Below, in pieces: positions 17,847 through 26,031 of a DNA stretch of 64,000 nucleotides. The notes beneath the pieces were generated by a model. The model had not been told where the DNA came from, did no database searches, and saw nothing but the letters and a program-made list of their open reading frames with translations. Position 1 is the stretch's first letter; the number at the start of each line of letters is the position of its first letter. Origin of the DNA: Lewinella sp. W8. GTDB lineage: Bacteria > Bacteroidota > Bacteroidia > Chitinophagales > Saprospiraceae. The position numbers and the translations under genes are program-made. The DNA lies in the NCBI RefSeq assembly GCF_004375085.3, contig NZ_SNAQ03000009.1, positions 174,065 to 238,064 on the forward strand, written 5' to 3'.

Positions 17847-18917
17847 TTGAACTATTCAAAACAACCCATGCAAACCGACACCCGTAATGCTTCCCGAAAA
17901 TTCAGCGGCAAGCTCCATCACCCCTTCCTCCTACTGGCGGCCTTCCTGCTTTTTTGCAGCCACGACCTGTACCTGAAAATGGACACCTACTTCTTCCAGC
18001 CCAACGAAGAAGCTACGCTGAGTTTATACAACGGCACTTTCGAATCCAGCGAAAACATCATTACGCGAGACCGGATGCTGGATGCATCTACGGTGGGTCA
18101 GGGAAAAAGAGTGGCCATCCGTCCGGAGCAATGGCAAGATCAGGACAGCACCATCACCAGGTTTACCTTTTCCACCGGTGAGCCGGGCACCTACGTTGCG
18201 GGCGTATCGACGAAGGCCCGCAACATCGAACTTGCCGCCGACAAGTTCAACAGCTACCTCGAGCACGATGGTGTGCTGGACATGCTCGAATACCGCACCG
18301 CCAACGGCTTACTGGAAGAGGACGCCGTGGAGAGTTACCAAAAACACGTCAAGGCCATCTATCAGGTCGGGGACAAAAAAACCGACGACTGGAGCACCGC
18401 CCTCGGCTACCCAATTGAATTTATTCCCCGGGACAATCCCTACGAAAAATACAGTGGCGGGAACCTGGCGGTCCAGCTGTTGCTGGACGGCAATCCCCTC
18501 CCCGACCAGTTGGTATACGCCGACTACCTCCCCGACAGTCACGGGCACACCCACGGTGACCACGCCCACGATCACGGCGAAGATGGACACTCCCACGAAG
18601 ACGGAGCAACCCACACCCATACCAGTGGCCAGCGCTTGCGCACCGATGCGCAGGGCATCGTTACGGTTAGCCTGCCGGAAGACGGCGTCTATTACCTCCG
18701 GACCATCCACATGGAGAACGTTACCGACAGTGAAGAGCTAACCCACCAATCAAAGTGGGCCACCCTGACCTTTGAGGTTACCCACGAACACGGTGCGGCC
18801 ACCCACACCCACGAAGACCACGAGCACGAAGAAGGCATCCCCACCTGGGTTTATCTTTTGGGCAGCGTGGCGATCATCGGGGCATTATTCCTGTACTTTA
18901 GTAACAACGAGGCATGA
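17847..18917 (+). CDS. DUF4198 (nickel/cobalt uptake-type) His-rich membrane-anchored protein
   Basis: A 356-residue DUF4198-like protein with an N-terminal hydrophobic segment (FLLLAAFLLFCSHDLYL) and a C-terminal transmembrane anchor (WVYLLGSVAIIGALFLYF). Two metal-binding-type His clusters stand out: SHGHTHGDHAHDHGEDGHSH near residue 230, and HEHGAATHTHEDHEHEE just before the C-terminal helix. DUF4198 proteins are typical partners of nickel or cobalt transport, and the gene overlaps the HupE/UreJ permease gene by 4 bp (ATGA), implying translational coupling. Starts at 17847 or 17868 are both possible. Role inferred: capture of Ni or Co at the cell surface for the permease. Confidence 0.8.
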   Translation: MNYSKQPMQTDTRNASRKFSGKLHHPFLLLAAFLLFCSHDLYLKMDTYFFQPNEEATLSLYNGTFESSENIITRDRMLDASTVGQGKRVAIRPEQWQDQDSTITRFTFSTGEPGTYVAGVSTKARNIELAADKFNSYLEHDGVLDMLEYRTANGLLEEDAVESYQKHVKAIYQVGDKKTDDWSTALGYPIEFIPRDNPYEKYSGGNLAVQLLLDGNPLPDQLVYADYLPDSHGHTHGDHAHDHGEDGHSHEDGATHTHTSGQRLRTDAQGIVTVSLPEDGVYYLRTIHMENVTDSEELTHQSKWATLTFEVTHEHGAATHTHEDHEHEEGIPTWVYLLGSVAIIGALFLYFSNNEA

Positions 18918-19594
18918 GCCCCCGAAACTTGAAAAGGGCGCTGTTCCTACTGCTATTATTTTTCCCGCTATTCGCCTTTGCGCACGACGTCAGCAGCGCC
19001 GACCATGAGCTTTTGCGCAACGGTGGCCTGGGTGCCTACGTCCGGGTGGGGGCCACGCACATGCTCACCGGTTACGATCACCTGCTGTTTCTGGCGGGGG
19101 TGATCTTCTACCTCAAGGGGCTGAAGGATATTCTGACGTTCATTACCGTCTTCACGGTGGGCCACTGCATCACCCTGATCGGGGCGACATACGCGGGCAT
19201 CACGGCCAACGAACACCTGGTCGATGCGGTAATCGGCCTCAGCGTCTTGTATAAGGGGTTTGAGAACCTGGGGGGATTCGAAAAACTGAAGGTCAGCGCT
19301 CCCAACCTACTGCTCATGGTGGGGCTTTTCGGTCTGATTCACGGCTTCGGACTGTCCACCCGCCTACAATCCTTTGACCTGGGCGGAGAACAGATTCTGG
19401 CCAAAATTCTTTGCTTCAACCTGGGCGTGGAAATCGGCCAGGTACTCGCCCTGATCCCCATCGTTTTCGTCATTACCCTGGCGCGAAAACACCGAAAGTT
19501 CCCGGCCTTCTACAAAGCCGTGAACTGGTTTCTGGTGCTGGCTGGTATAGAGCTTTTCGTCTACCAATTACTGGTTTACTTCAGCGGACACTGA
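18914..19594 (+). CDS. HupE/UreJ family metal permease
   Basis: A 226-residue membrane protein with a cleavable signal ending FAFAHDVSS and about six helices. The family signatures GYDHLLFLAGV (near residue 50) and LIHGFGLSTRL (near residue 140) are present, as is VGHCITLIGA. HupE/UreJ proteins import nickel, often next to hydrogenase or urease genes. None of those enzymes is in this window, so the metal could be nickel or cobalt for another enzyme. Coupled to the upstream DUF4198 gene by a 4-bp overlap. No terminator was seen; repeat DNA begins within 40 bp of the stop. Confidence 0.88.
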   Translation: MSPRNLKRALFLLLLFFPLFAFAHDVSSADHELLRNGGLGAYVRVGATHMLTGYDHLLFLAGVIFYLKGLKDILTFITVFTVGHCITLIGATYAGITANEHLVDAVIGLSVLYKGFENLGGFEKLKVSAPNLLLMVGLFGLIHGFGLSTRLQSFDLGGEQILAKILCFNLGVEIGQVLALIPIVFVITLARKHRKFPAFYKAVNWFLVLAGIELFVYQLLVYFSGH

Positions 19595-19633
19595 CCTTGG
19601 ACCACCCGAACGTTCATCAGCATTTGGGCGCTC

Positions 19634-19677
19634 ACGCGCAGGTGCAATGGAATCCTCGTGCTTAGCCGGGATGCCAG
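19634..19677 (+). repeat. Repeat A, copy 2
   Basis: Single unit: GCGCAGGTGCAATGGAATCC then TCGTGCTTAGCCGGGATGCC. It lies 40 bp after the HupE stop. The 578-bp gap from 19595 to 20172 contains only repeat fragments: this copy, a composite fragment at 19761 and a REP at 20023. Confidence 0.65.
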
Positions 19678-19760
19678 GACATCTCCCGACGGCACGGCCC
19701 TTCGGTCATTACCTCTGCACCTGCGCCTTGCGCCCAAAGAAACGCTCAACTTCACAAGTT

Positions 19761-19830
19761 CCCCCCGGTCGAGCAGCTCCGCTGCAAGCGTATTCCTCCT
19801 TCCCAAAAGCGCTCATCGAATCCGTCGAGC
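19761..19830 (+). repeat. Fragment of composite repeat B
   Basis: CGGTCGAGCAGCTCCGCTGC followed by AAGCGTATTCCTCC and CTCATCGAATCCGTCG. It matches the interior of the long copies at 20990 and 23691, but the rest of the element is missing. Confidence 0.6.
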
Positions 19831-20022
19831 AACGCGAGCTGATCCGATGCGTCGCGGCAGGGACAGAATGATTGAATGACGGAAGGACTGACTAAAACCA
19901 GCAAGGTCGTCGGCCGAAACGCGAGGTACAAGCTGGTTCGTCCGCCGACCGGGGCAAGGCAGTTCCGGTAATCTTTTATCGTTTTACTCAGACTCCAAAC
20001 GATCATACCCCTGGAGTTGCCG

Positions 20023-20046
20023 TTCGCCGGATAAATCCGGCACTAC
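20023..20046 (-). repeat. REP-like palindrome, solo
   Basis: TTCGCCGGATAAATCCGGC then ACTAC on the plus strand. Read on the minus strand it is a GTAG head followed by a GCCGGA-TTTA-TCCGGC stem, the layout of REP elements tied to REP-associated transposases. One base (GTAGTG in place of GTAGCG) differs from the other copies. Confidence 0.65.
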
Positions 20047-20172
20047 TGCACCATCAATGGCAGATACCTCACAAAGGGAGGCCAGTCGTCGTCGGATACT
20101 ACACCTGTACCCAGGAACGGGCCGGAAGCCCTAAAGCACCGAACACCGCTGCGGCATCGCAGTTTCAGGAAT

Positions 20173-20774
20173 ATGCGCCTACTGTTTTTCATCACCCTGA
20201 CAATCTGTTCCTGTATGCCCAATCAAGCAAAAAACGATACCCCCCCAGCGGAAGCCGTATCCACCGAATCGGATAATGGCCCCGAACACTGTACAACTTC
20301 GCCAAAGAAGGGAAAGGTAAGTGGCGCACCCAGGACGATGTGGTCATGGGCGGCCGGTCCGACAGTCAACTCCGCATGACCGAAGCGGGCTACGCTCACT
20401 TCTCCGGGGAAGTGTCACTGGAAAATAACGGCGGCTTTTGTTCCATCCACCAGACGGTGGAAGATGATCCTTACGCGATCGCAGCAGAAGCAACCGCCTT
20501 TGTGCTGAAGGTACGGGGCGACGGCAAAAAGTATAACTTCCGGGTCCGGACGCCCCGGGGTAAGCACCTCTACGGGATGGACTTCCGGACGAAGGCCGGG
20601 GAGTCGTGGGAAACCATCACACTCCCCTTCGACCAGATGAAAGCCGAGTTTCACGGTGAACCCGTCGACGTCCCCAATTACGCCGGGGAAAAAGTTCTGG
20701 AAATGCAGCTCCTCATCGGCAACGGACGGGCGGAAAGCTTTGAGATTCAGGTGGCTTCGATTGGGGTGCGCTAA
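20173..20774 (+). pseudogene. CIA30-family protein gene split by a frameshift
   Basis: Two frames together make one CIA30-like lipoprotein. The first frame from 20173 gives a signal with lipobox (MRLLFFITLTICSC) and a Pro/Glu-rich linker. The second gives the CIA30 body, starting before its first ATG with LYNFAKEGKGKWRTQDDVVM, then GGRSDSQLRM and HFSGEVSLENNGGF. A paralogue at 48276 has the same order in one frame (DDVVMGGRSDG, YSGEVSLENNGGF). The break lies near the CCCC run at 20280-20283: one extra C would join the frames. Causes could be a real mutation, phase-variable slippage or a sequencing error. The CIA30 domain has a galactose-binding-like fold; its role in Bacteroidota is unclear. 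Confidence 0.75.
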
Positions 20775-20830
20775 AGGGAATTGTTCCCGCCAACGCTCAT
20801 CGGTTTCGTCGGCCCGCTTGGTGTTGACCC

Positions 20831-20989
20831 CGGTTGAGCAGCTCCGCTGCGAGTGCGTCCCTCCACCCATCCGCTCATCGATCCCGTCGTCCCATTTGGT
20901 GTTGACTTTCCCCGAAAGTCAACCCAACGAGCTACTCCCGCAGCAGGATGGACAAATACCTTCATGCCATCGCTAAGCTCCTTCCGCAA
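20831..20989 (+). repeat. Partial composite repeat B, directly joined to the next copy
   Basis: About 160 bp matching the distal interior of the composites at 20990 and 23691: GGTTGAGCAGCTCCGCTGC, CACCCATCCGCTCAT, a GTTGACTTTC-CCC-GAAAGTCAAC hairpin near 20902-20924, and CATGCCATCGCTAAGC. Its end runs straight into the stem that opens the next copy, so the two share that stem. Confidence 0.7.
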
Positions 20990-21431
20990 CGACGGCTTTC
21001 GCCGTCGATTTAAACCTTTTGCCGGATAAATCCGGCGCTACTGCAATGAGGAGAGTTGCCTCGCGGAGGGTAGCCCGGGTGGCGGCCATAATAGGAGGAA
21101 TGGGTTCTCCGGTCAATAATTTACATTTTCCTCACCCAGCTCCCCACGGTCGAGCAGCTCCGCTGCGAGCGTATTCCTCCACCCATCCGCTCATTGGATC
21201 CGTCGTCCCCCTTGGCGTTGACTTTCCCCGAAAGTCAACCCGACGAGCTACTTCCGAAGCGGGATGGAAAACATCTTTAGGCCATCGTTGAGCACCTTCC
21301 ACAACGACGGCTTTCGCCGTCGATCAGAGCCGTTCGCCGGATAAATCCGGCGCTACCGCATTGGGAAGTGGAGTGCACCGTGGAAGGAAGCTTGCGTGGC
21401 GCAACGGTTTACCTTTATCCTGCATCTACCC
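20990..21431 (+). repeat. Composite repeat B, full copy 1
   Basis: About 440 bp. Order: stem CGACGGCTTTCGCCGTCG (20990-21007); REP palindrome (21019-21041); an interior of about 260 bp with GGAGAGTTGCCTCGCGGAGG, a GAGCAGCTCCGCTGCGAG stem and a GTTGACTTTC-CCC-GAAAGTCAAC hairpin; the same stem and REP again (21305-21322 and 21333-21356); then a tail with GGAAGGAAGCTTGCGTGGCG and TGCATCTACCC. The stem+REP pair forms a direct repeat bracketing the interior. The tail ends 28 bp before the lipoprotein start at 21460 and so probably carries its leader or promoter. No gene is encoded. Confidence 0.85.
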
Positions 21432-21459
21432 ATTAGCCATACCAAAAACTTTTGCACCT

Positions 21460-22629
21460 ATGAACTTGATCAACGCAGGCTTTTTGTCTTTGCTGGTGGT
21501 GGGTGTTTTGGGGTGCGGGAACGGAAGCTCTTCTTTCTCGTGCGCTAACCCAACAAGGGTTCAAGTAATGCTGCCGGGAAAATTACCGCCGAAGAACCTC
21601 TGCGATTACTACAGTTGGATTGTTTACTATAAGGACGGTAAAAAAATATCCAGAGATTCGTCCGTAACGGATTCTTATTGTGTCCCCGATGGAATTGATA
21701 GTGTCGATGTATATGCCAACGGAAACGGCTACGAAATTGTCGACACAAGTTTCAGGGTAAACGAGGGGTACACCGCTATTCCAATTCAACCAACATCAGT
21801 AGAGTACTTTACCGCACACGACAAATTTTTATCGGACGTGGAAAGCAGTCATATCCAGCTAACCACCGAGGACGAAGACATTGAAATACTGGACAAAGAA
21901 TATGGCTTCATGTCCACTTTTGACGCAACCATATCTTATACAAGTTGGGACGTTCCGGGCAGAGATTTTCGATTCACCTACAACTGCACGGCCGAAAATT
22001 ATTTCAACGACAAATACCCCACCAAGTATCCAGACTTACCGCAGACCATCGACTCCCTCAGGTATCTAGAGCTGGACCAAAAATGCGGAAGTAGCGTAAC
22101 GGAAAAAGATCTGCTTGTTTTACCGCAACTCGCTAATTTCAATTTGGACCTCGAATCACATACGGCAAAAATGCTTGGGGAAAGGTACCAAACACGGTAT
22201 CTGGAGGAACTCAACAAAAGAGCATGGTCCGTCGGATCAATCATTGATTCCGTGAAATACGGAAAGGACTACCACAACATCAGGTTGGCAGAAATTGTGG
22301 GCTATTTGCACACCAAGGACATGGTGAACAGGTTAATTGAGCTAATCTCGGACACTAGCTTCGTCGGTCTTACCAACTCGGCAGATTTGATTTATTGGGA
22401 AAGAATCAAATCCGGTGACCTACAGTCTTACGGCCACGGTGGCGTTGTCTTTGACGATGTGTTCACCGTGAGTGGTCGAGCGAATCATCTTCTTTACAAA
22501 ATTACGGGAACGAGGCTGGGAAACGTTCGCATGAAGCCTTCACCTGAATACCTTGAGCGGCTTAAGTGCCGATGGATAACCTACTGGGATTTTATCATGC
22601 AAGATGGTGGGCCGACAACTACTCGATAG
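21460..22629 (+). CDS. Lipoprotein of unknown function, AT-rich
   Basis: A 389-residue predicted lipoprotein (MNLINAGFLSLLVVGVLGCG, Cys19). It has three visible parts: a Cys-containing N-terminal region of about 90 residues that reads like a beta-sandwich (VQVMLPGKLPPKNLC, DSVDVYANGNGYEI); a middle region with TISYTSWDVPGRDFRFTYNC; and a helical C-terminal half (LESHTAKMLGERYQTRYLEE, YHNIRLAEIVGYLHTKDMVN) that may contain HEAT-like helices. No family recognised. The start is set by the lipobox; an in-frame frame reaching back to 21361 runs into the repeat. The gene is AT-richer than most of the window and sits directly after a composite repeat. Confidence 0.62.
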   Translation: MNLINAGFLSLLVVGVLGCGNGSSSFSCANPTRVQVMLPGKLPPKNLCDYYSWIVYYKDGKKISRDSSVTDSYCVPDGIDSVDVYANGNGYEIVDTSFRVNEGYTAIPIQPTSVEYFTAHDKFLSDVESSHIQLTTEDEDIEILDKEYGFMSTFDATISYTSWDVPGRDFRFTYNCTAENYFNDKYPTKYPDLPQTIDSLRYLELDQKCGSSVTEKDLLVLPQLANFNLDLESHTAKMLGERYQTRYLEELNKRAWSVGSIIDSVKYGKDYHNIRLAEIVGYLHTKDMVNRLIELISDTSFVGLTNSADLIYWERIKSGDLQSYGHGGVVFDDVFTVSGRANHLLYKITGTRLGNVRMKPSPEYLERLKCRWITYWDFIMQDGGPTTTR

Positions 22630-22906
22630 AACAGCAATTCTACGGGTAGCATGAATGGAACACTTAAACGCCCTAACTCCAGACGCTAACTTTTGACCTT
22701 TTGCCATCGCCCCTAGGGACATATCCTGCACCTGCGCTTTACACCACATCACGCCACTCTTCCGGTGCGGCAGTTCCTGCGGTACGCCCCGTTGAAAAAG
22801 TTTGTTGGGCCTTCCCGGAAGGCGGCCGGCCACCTAATGCCTCCCCTCCTACCCCCGGCAAAATATCGCGCCCCTTTTTTCGTAAGTACTGAAAGCAGTA
22901 TTCCTC

Positions 22907-23656
22907 ATGCCTTTCACCTTTTCCCATCCCGCCATCGTCCTGCCCCTGGCCAAACTACCCGCACGATGGATATCGGTAACCGGACTGGTGATCGGCAGCC
23001 TGACGCCCGACTTTGAATACTTCCTCCGAATGCAGATCAGAAGTGACTACGGGCACTCCCTTTGGGGCCTCTTCTATTTTGATCTCCCCCTGGGCCTGGT
23101 GCTTACTTTTCTCTTTCACGGTGTCGTAAAGCAGAGCCTTTTCCAAAATCTGCCGGTATTCCTGAAGTCAAGATTCATGGTCTTCATGGATTTTCGTTGG
23201 CCTCAACACTTCCGGAAGCATTGGTGGGTCGTCATGGTCTCCATCCTGATCGGAGCGGCATCCCATATTTTTTGGGACAGCTTCACGCACCAACACAGAT
23301 ACTTCGCCCAAAGCATTCCTTATCTCACTACGACGATCCCAATTTTGGAGGTGCAGGTTCCTGGCTATAAAGTATTGCAACACCTTTCTACGTTGGTAGG
23401 TGGAGGCATTATCCTTACCTGCGTATTCCGCCTTCCGGTCAACGAATCCGGATCGACGTACATCAGTAGAAAATACTGGCCCACCATTATTGGCATCACC
23501 TTAGTCATCGTTATCCTTCGATTTGCTACCGGACTGACCTGGACCCAATATGGCCAGCTGATCGTTACGGTGATATCCGCAGGACTAATTAGTTTGGTGG
23601 CGACTCCCTTACTGTTAAATTGGATTGGTAACGATTCCAGTAAGTCGGCCTTCTGA
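22907..23656 (+). CDS. DUF4184 family membrane protein
   Basis: A 249-residue integral membrane protein. The N-terminus MPFTFSHPAIVLPL and the following GLVIGSLTPDFEYFLRM are the DUF4184 signature, with histidines and aspartates resembling the metal-dependent membrane hydrolases of the YdjM type, to which DUF4184 is often compared. Further His/Asp residues recur in FRKHWWVV and AASHIFWDSFTHQHRYF. About six hydrophobic helices. A hydrolytic role is possible, but activity is unproven. It lies between the AT-rich lipoprotein gene and the second full composite repeat; the 277 bp before it hold nothing recognisable apart from a short GCCTTCC-CG-GAAGGC palindrome. Confidence 0.8.
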   Translation: MPFTFSHPAIVLPLAKLPARWISVTGLVIGSLTPDFEYFLRMQIRSDYGHSLWGLFYFDLPLGLVLTFLFHGVVKQSLFQNLPVFLKSRFMVFMDFRWPQHFRKHWWVVMVSILIGAASHIFWDSFTHQHRYFAQSIPYLTTTIPILEVQVPGYKVLQHLSTLVGGGIILTCVFRLPVNESGSTYISRKYWPTIIGITLVIVILRFATGLTWTQYGQLIVTVISAGLISLVATPLLLNWIGNDSSKSAF

Positions 23657-23690
23657 AGTACGATTAATCTAAAGTCTGCTCCCTCCCTAC

Positions 23691-24135
23691 CGACGGCTCC
23701 CGCCGTCGATCAAAACTGTTCGCCGGATAAATCCGGCGCTACTGCAATAAGGAGAGTTGCCTCGCGGAGGGAAGTCAGGGTGGCGGCTATAATGGGAGGA
23801 ATGGGTTCTCCGGTCAATAATTTACATTTTCCTCACCCAGCTCCCCACGGTCGAGCAGCTCCGCTGCGAGCGCATCCCTCCACCCATCCGCTCAATGGTT
23901 CCGTCGTCCCCCTTGGTGTTGACTTTCCCCGAAAGTCAACCCAACGAGCTACTCCCGCAGCAGGATGGACAAATACCTTCATGCCATCGTTAAGCACCTT
24001 CCGCAACGACGGCTTCCGCCGTCGATCAAGACCATTCGCCGGATAAATCCGGCGCTACCGTAGCAAGAAGGGTTAAGGGGTTCGCGGAAGGAAGCTTGCG
24101 TGGCGCACCGGTTAACCTTTACCTTGCATCTACCC
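23691..24135 (+). repeat. Composite repeat B, full copy 2
   Basis: Near-identical in order and sequence to the copy at 20990: stem CGACGGCTCCCGCCGTCG (23691-23708), REP (23719-23742), interior with the GAGCAGCTCCGCTGCGAG and GTTGACTTTC-CCC-GAAAGTCAAC stems, stem again as CGACGGCTTCCGCCGTCG (24007-24024), REP again (24035-24058), then the GGAAGGAAGCTTGCGTGGCG tail and TGCATCTACCC. Stem arms are conserved while the loop changes between TTTC, TCCC and TTCC. The tail ends 17 bp before the gene at 24153. Confidence 0.85.
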
Positions 24136-24152
24136 CGTAACCACAACACCCG

Positions 24153-24791
24153 ATGCCCAAATCCTCCCGCCGACATTCCAACGGTGACTTCGCCCAGTCC
24201 GTTTCCCTGTTGTTTTCGGACGTACTGCTGTCCGGAATCCTGGGAATGGTCATGATGGGTTTATCCCCTTATGAGGATGTAGGAATTTCCGCCACCCTCG
24301 CCCCCCACTTTTACGAAACGGAAGACACGCTCAAAATACCTACTGCCGCCATCCTTCACCTGGGCATTGATGCGGCCTCTCAATTATACGTGGACAGCAT
24401 GGTCTACGGGTACCCGCAGGCGGAGGCCATGATCAGTCGCTACCTGGAAAGCAGGGTATGGCAAAAAAAGAATGCCTACCTCTGGATTCGCGTAGATCGC
24501 GAAGCCCGCTACCAAAGTTATCTCGCGTTAAGGGACGCCATCAAACGGGCGGAAAGGGTGCTGATGGACGAAATATCCATCGAACGGTACGGCGAACCGT
24601 TCACCGATGATTTCCCGTTTCGGTGGCGGATGGACATTTATCGCCAGGTATTCATCTGTATCCTGGAAGAACCCGACATGGGCCCCGCCTATTTTGAATC
24701 CCGGCTGGCCGATAGTTGCTATGAATTATCGGGGAATATTGGCGTAACCGAAGAAGGTCGAACGGATGCCGTTCGACCTTCTTTGCGGTAA
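24153..24791 (+). CDS. Possible ExbD-like protein, orphan
   Basis: A 212-residue protein with one hydrophobic segment (LLFSDVLLSGILGMVMMGL, about residues 19-37) followed by a soluble domain. The stretch AILHLGIDAASQLYVDSMVY, AEAMISRYLESRVW, LWIRVDREARYQSYLALRDA resembles the periplasmic domain of ExbD/TolR (strand, helix, strand, helix), so it may be a divergent ExbD. The membrane-proximal Asp essential in ExbD would be Asp23 (FSD). No ExbB partner is nearby, and the extra C-terminal 80 residues are unusual. The last codons read through a perfect 15-bp hairpin, so the true C-terminus is part of the terminator. Confidence 0.5.
   Translation: MPKSSRRHSNGDFAQSVSLLFSDVLLSGILGMVMMGLSPYEDVGISATLAPHFYETEDTLKIPTAAILHLGIDAASQLYVDSMVYGYPQAEAMISRYLESRVWQKKNAYLWIRVDREARYQSYLALRDAIKRAERVLMDEISIERYGEPFTDDFPFRWRMDIYRQVFICILEEPDMGPAYFESRLADSCYELSGNIGVTEEGRTDAVRPSLR
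24751..24783 (+). terminator. Perfect 15-bp hairpin overlapping a gene end
   Basis: AAGAAGGTCGAACGG pairs fully with CCGTTCGACCTTCTT around an ATG loop. It lies inside the last 14 codons of the gene at 24153 and could also terminate the convergent operon that ends at 24812. Confidence 0.75.
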
Positions 24792-24811
24792 ATACTCGGA
24801 CCGGAACCGGT

Positions 24812-25516
24812 CTATTCCTTCAGGTACACGAAGCGCTCCAGACGGGCCAGTTCCTTATCGTCGACGTACTTGCCGATCTCCTTGCGGAACTGCTCCATAT
24901 TGACGTAGGGGCGGTACTCCTCAAACTCGTGGGCCATCCGATCACCCACGCCGGGCAGCGCCTTGATGTCTTCTTCCGTGGCGGAGTTGAGCTCCACGGG
25001 CACGAAAACGTAGTTTTCGTAGCGGGCTACTTCGGCCTCGTCAACGTACTTGCCGATCTCCTTACGGAATTGCTTGATGCTGGTGTAGGGACGGTACTCC
25101 TCAAACTCGTGGGCCATCCGGTCACCAACGCCGGGAATCATCTTGAAGTCGGCTTCGGCCGTGGTGTTGAGGTTGAAGGGGACAAAAATCTTGGCGTACA
25201 GTTCCTCCTTATTCATCTCGGCACCCACCAGAGCATCGAAATCATTCATGGTGAGGAAGGGGCGGTTGTCCAGAATGCTGGCCACCATATCGGCCGACAG
25301 GCCGATGCCCGCCAGGTCTTCTTCCGTGGCCAGGTTGGCGTTCAGCACGGTGGTGGTTTCCGCGGCAGCTTCTTCCACGGCAGCTTCTTCGGTGCTAGCG
25401 TCGGCTTCCTCCGTGGCGGTCGATTCCGCGCTGGCGTCTTCCGGGTTCGACTGGCAAGAAAAAGCGACCAGGCTGAACAGCGCAAGAAGCAGGGCAAATT
25501 TGGTTAATGCTTTCAT
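24812..25516 (-). CDS. Lipoprotein with three helix-hairpin-helix repeats (ComEA-like)
   Basis: A 234-residue lipoprotein (signal MKALTKFALLLALFSLVAFSCQ, Cys21) followed by a Glu/Ala/Thr-rich linker to about residue 55 and three HhH repeats. The first (LNANLATEEDLAGIGLS) is diverged; the second and third are almost the same (ELNSATEEDIKALPGVGDRM, HEFEEYRPY, FRKEIGKYVD). The last two are also close at DNA level near 24910-24960 and 25090-25140, a recent duplication. ComEA-type HhH domains bind DNA and serve in DNA uptake, but similar repeats occur in non-DNA-binding Bacteroidota lipoproteins. Its start overlaps the upstream membrane-protein gene by 4 bp. Function uncertain. Confidence 0.78.
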   Translation of the reverse strand: MKALTKFALLLALFSLVAFSCQSNPEDASAESTATEEADASTEEAAVEEAAAETTTVLNANLATEEDLAGIGLSADMVASILDNRPFLTMNDFDALVGAEMNKEELYAKIFVPFNLNTTAEADFKMIPGVGDRMAHEFEEYRPYTSIKQFRKEIGKYVDEAEVARYENYVFVPVELNSATEEDIKALPGVGDRMAHEFEEYRPYVNMEQFRKEIGKYVDDKELARLERFVYLKE

Positions 25517-25947
25517 TGTTCTCGTTTTAGTAGTAAAAAATAGGCGTAGCCGATCAGCGCCAGTACGATCATACTGGCCGGGGCCAGGGAGGGCAGCGCT
25601 CCGGCGAGGCTTTCTACGAATACGTCCCAGGGCTCCGCGGTGGGTTTCATCTCCTGTTCGAATTCGTAGTTGGCGCGCAGGTGCAAAAACACCCCGTAGA
25701 CTCCGCTCAGGGCGGTCAGTATCAGCAGCACCCGGAAGGTCCCCAGCAGTAGCGGGGTCTTGCGGAAGAACAGCGCGATCACCGTCACCAGGGTGGCCCC
25801 GATACAGAGCAGGGGAATCAGCTGCAGCGTTCCTTCATAGTGGTCCAGCAAGTACAACTCCAAAGCCGTGCCCACCATCATGAAGAGGATGGCGGCGGCA
25901 ATGATCTGCTGGACTCCGACCCGACTTGGACGATGCTGTTTTTCCAT
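25513..25947 (-). CDS. Four-helix membrane protein coupled to the HhH lipoprotein
   Basis: A 144-residue protein with four hydrophobic segments (about residues 15-32, 42-60, 67-86 and 119-138). No family recognised. The stop overlaps the start of the HhH lipoprotein gene (4 bp, ATGA), so the two are translationally coupled. It is the first gene of the minus-strand operon; its upstream region carries the 42-bp palindrome at 26032. Confidence 0.65.
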   Translation of the reverse strand: MEKQHRPSRVGVQQIIAAAILFMMVGTALELYLLDHYEGTLQLIPLLCIGATLVTVIALFFRKTPLLLGTFRVLLILTALSGVYGVFLHLRANYEFEQEMKPTAEPWDVFVESLAGALPSLAPASMIVLALIGYAYFLLLKREQ

Positions 25948-26031
25948 TGACGCGGCAAAAATACGTGCTTAGATTCGGGAGGAAAAGAATTTATCTAGAC
26001 AAATTCTAGATAAATTTAAAATACTGCTTCC

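Noticed and set aside
19647..19879. Short open frames within the repeat-rich gap
   Set aside because: Made entirely of repeat A and composite repeat B fragments; several frames are open only because the repeats are GC-rich.
20340..20774. Separate short gene starting at the ATG at 20340
   Set aside because: The conserved CIA30 sequence extends upstream of that ATG in the same frame, so the start would cut the domain; a frameshifted single gene fits better.
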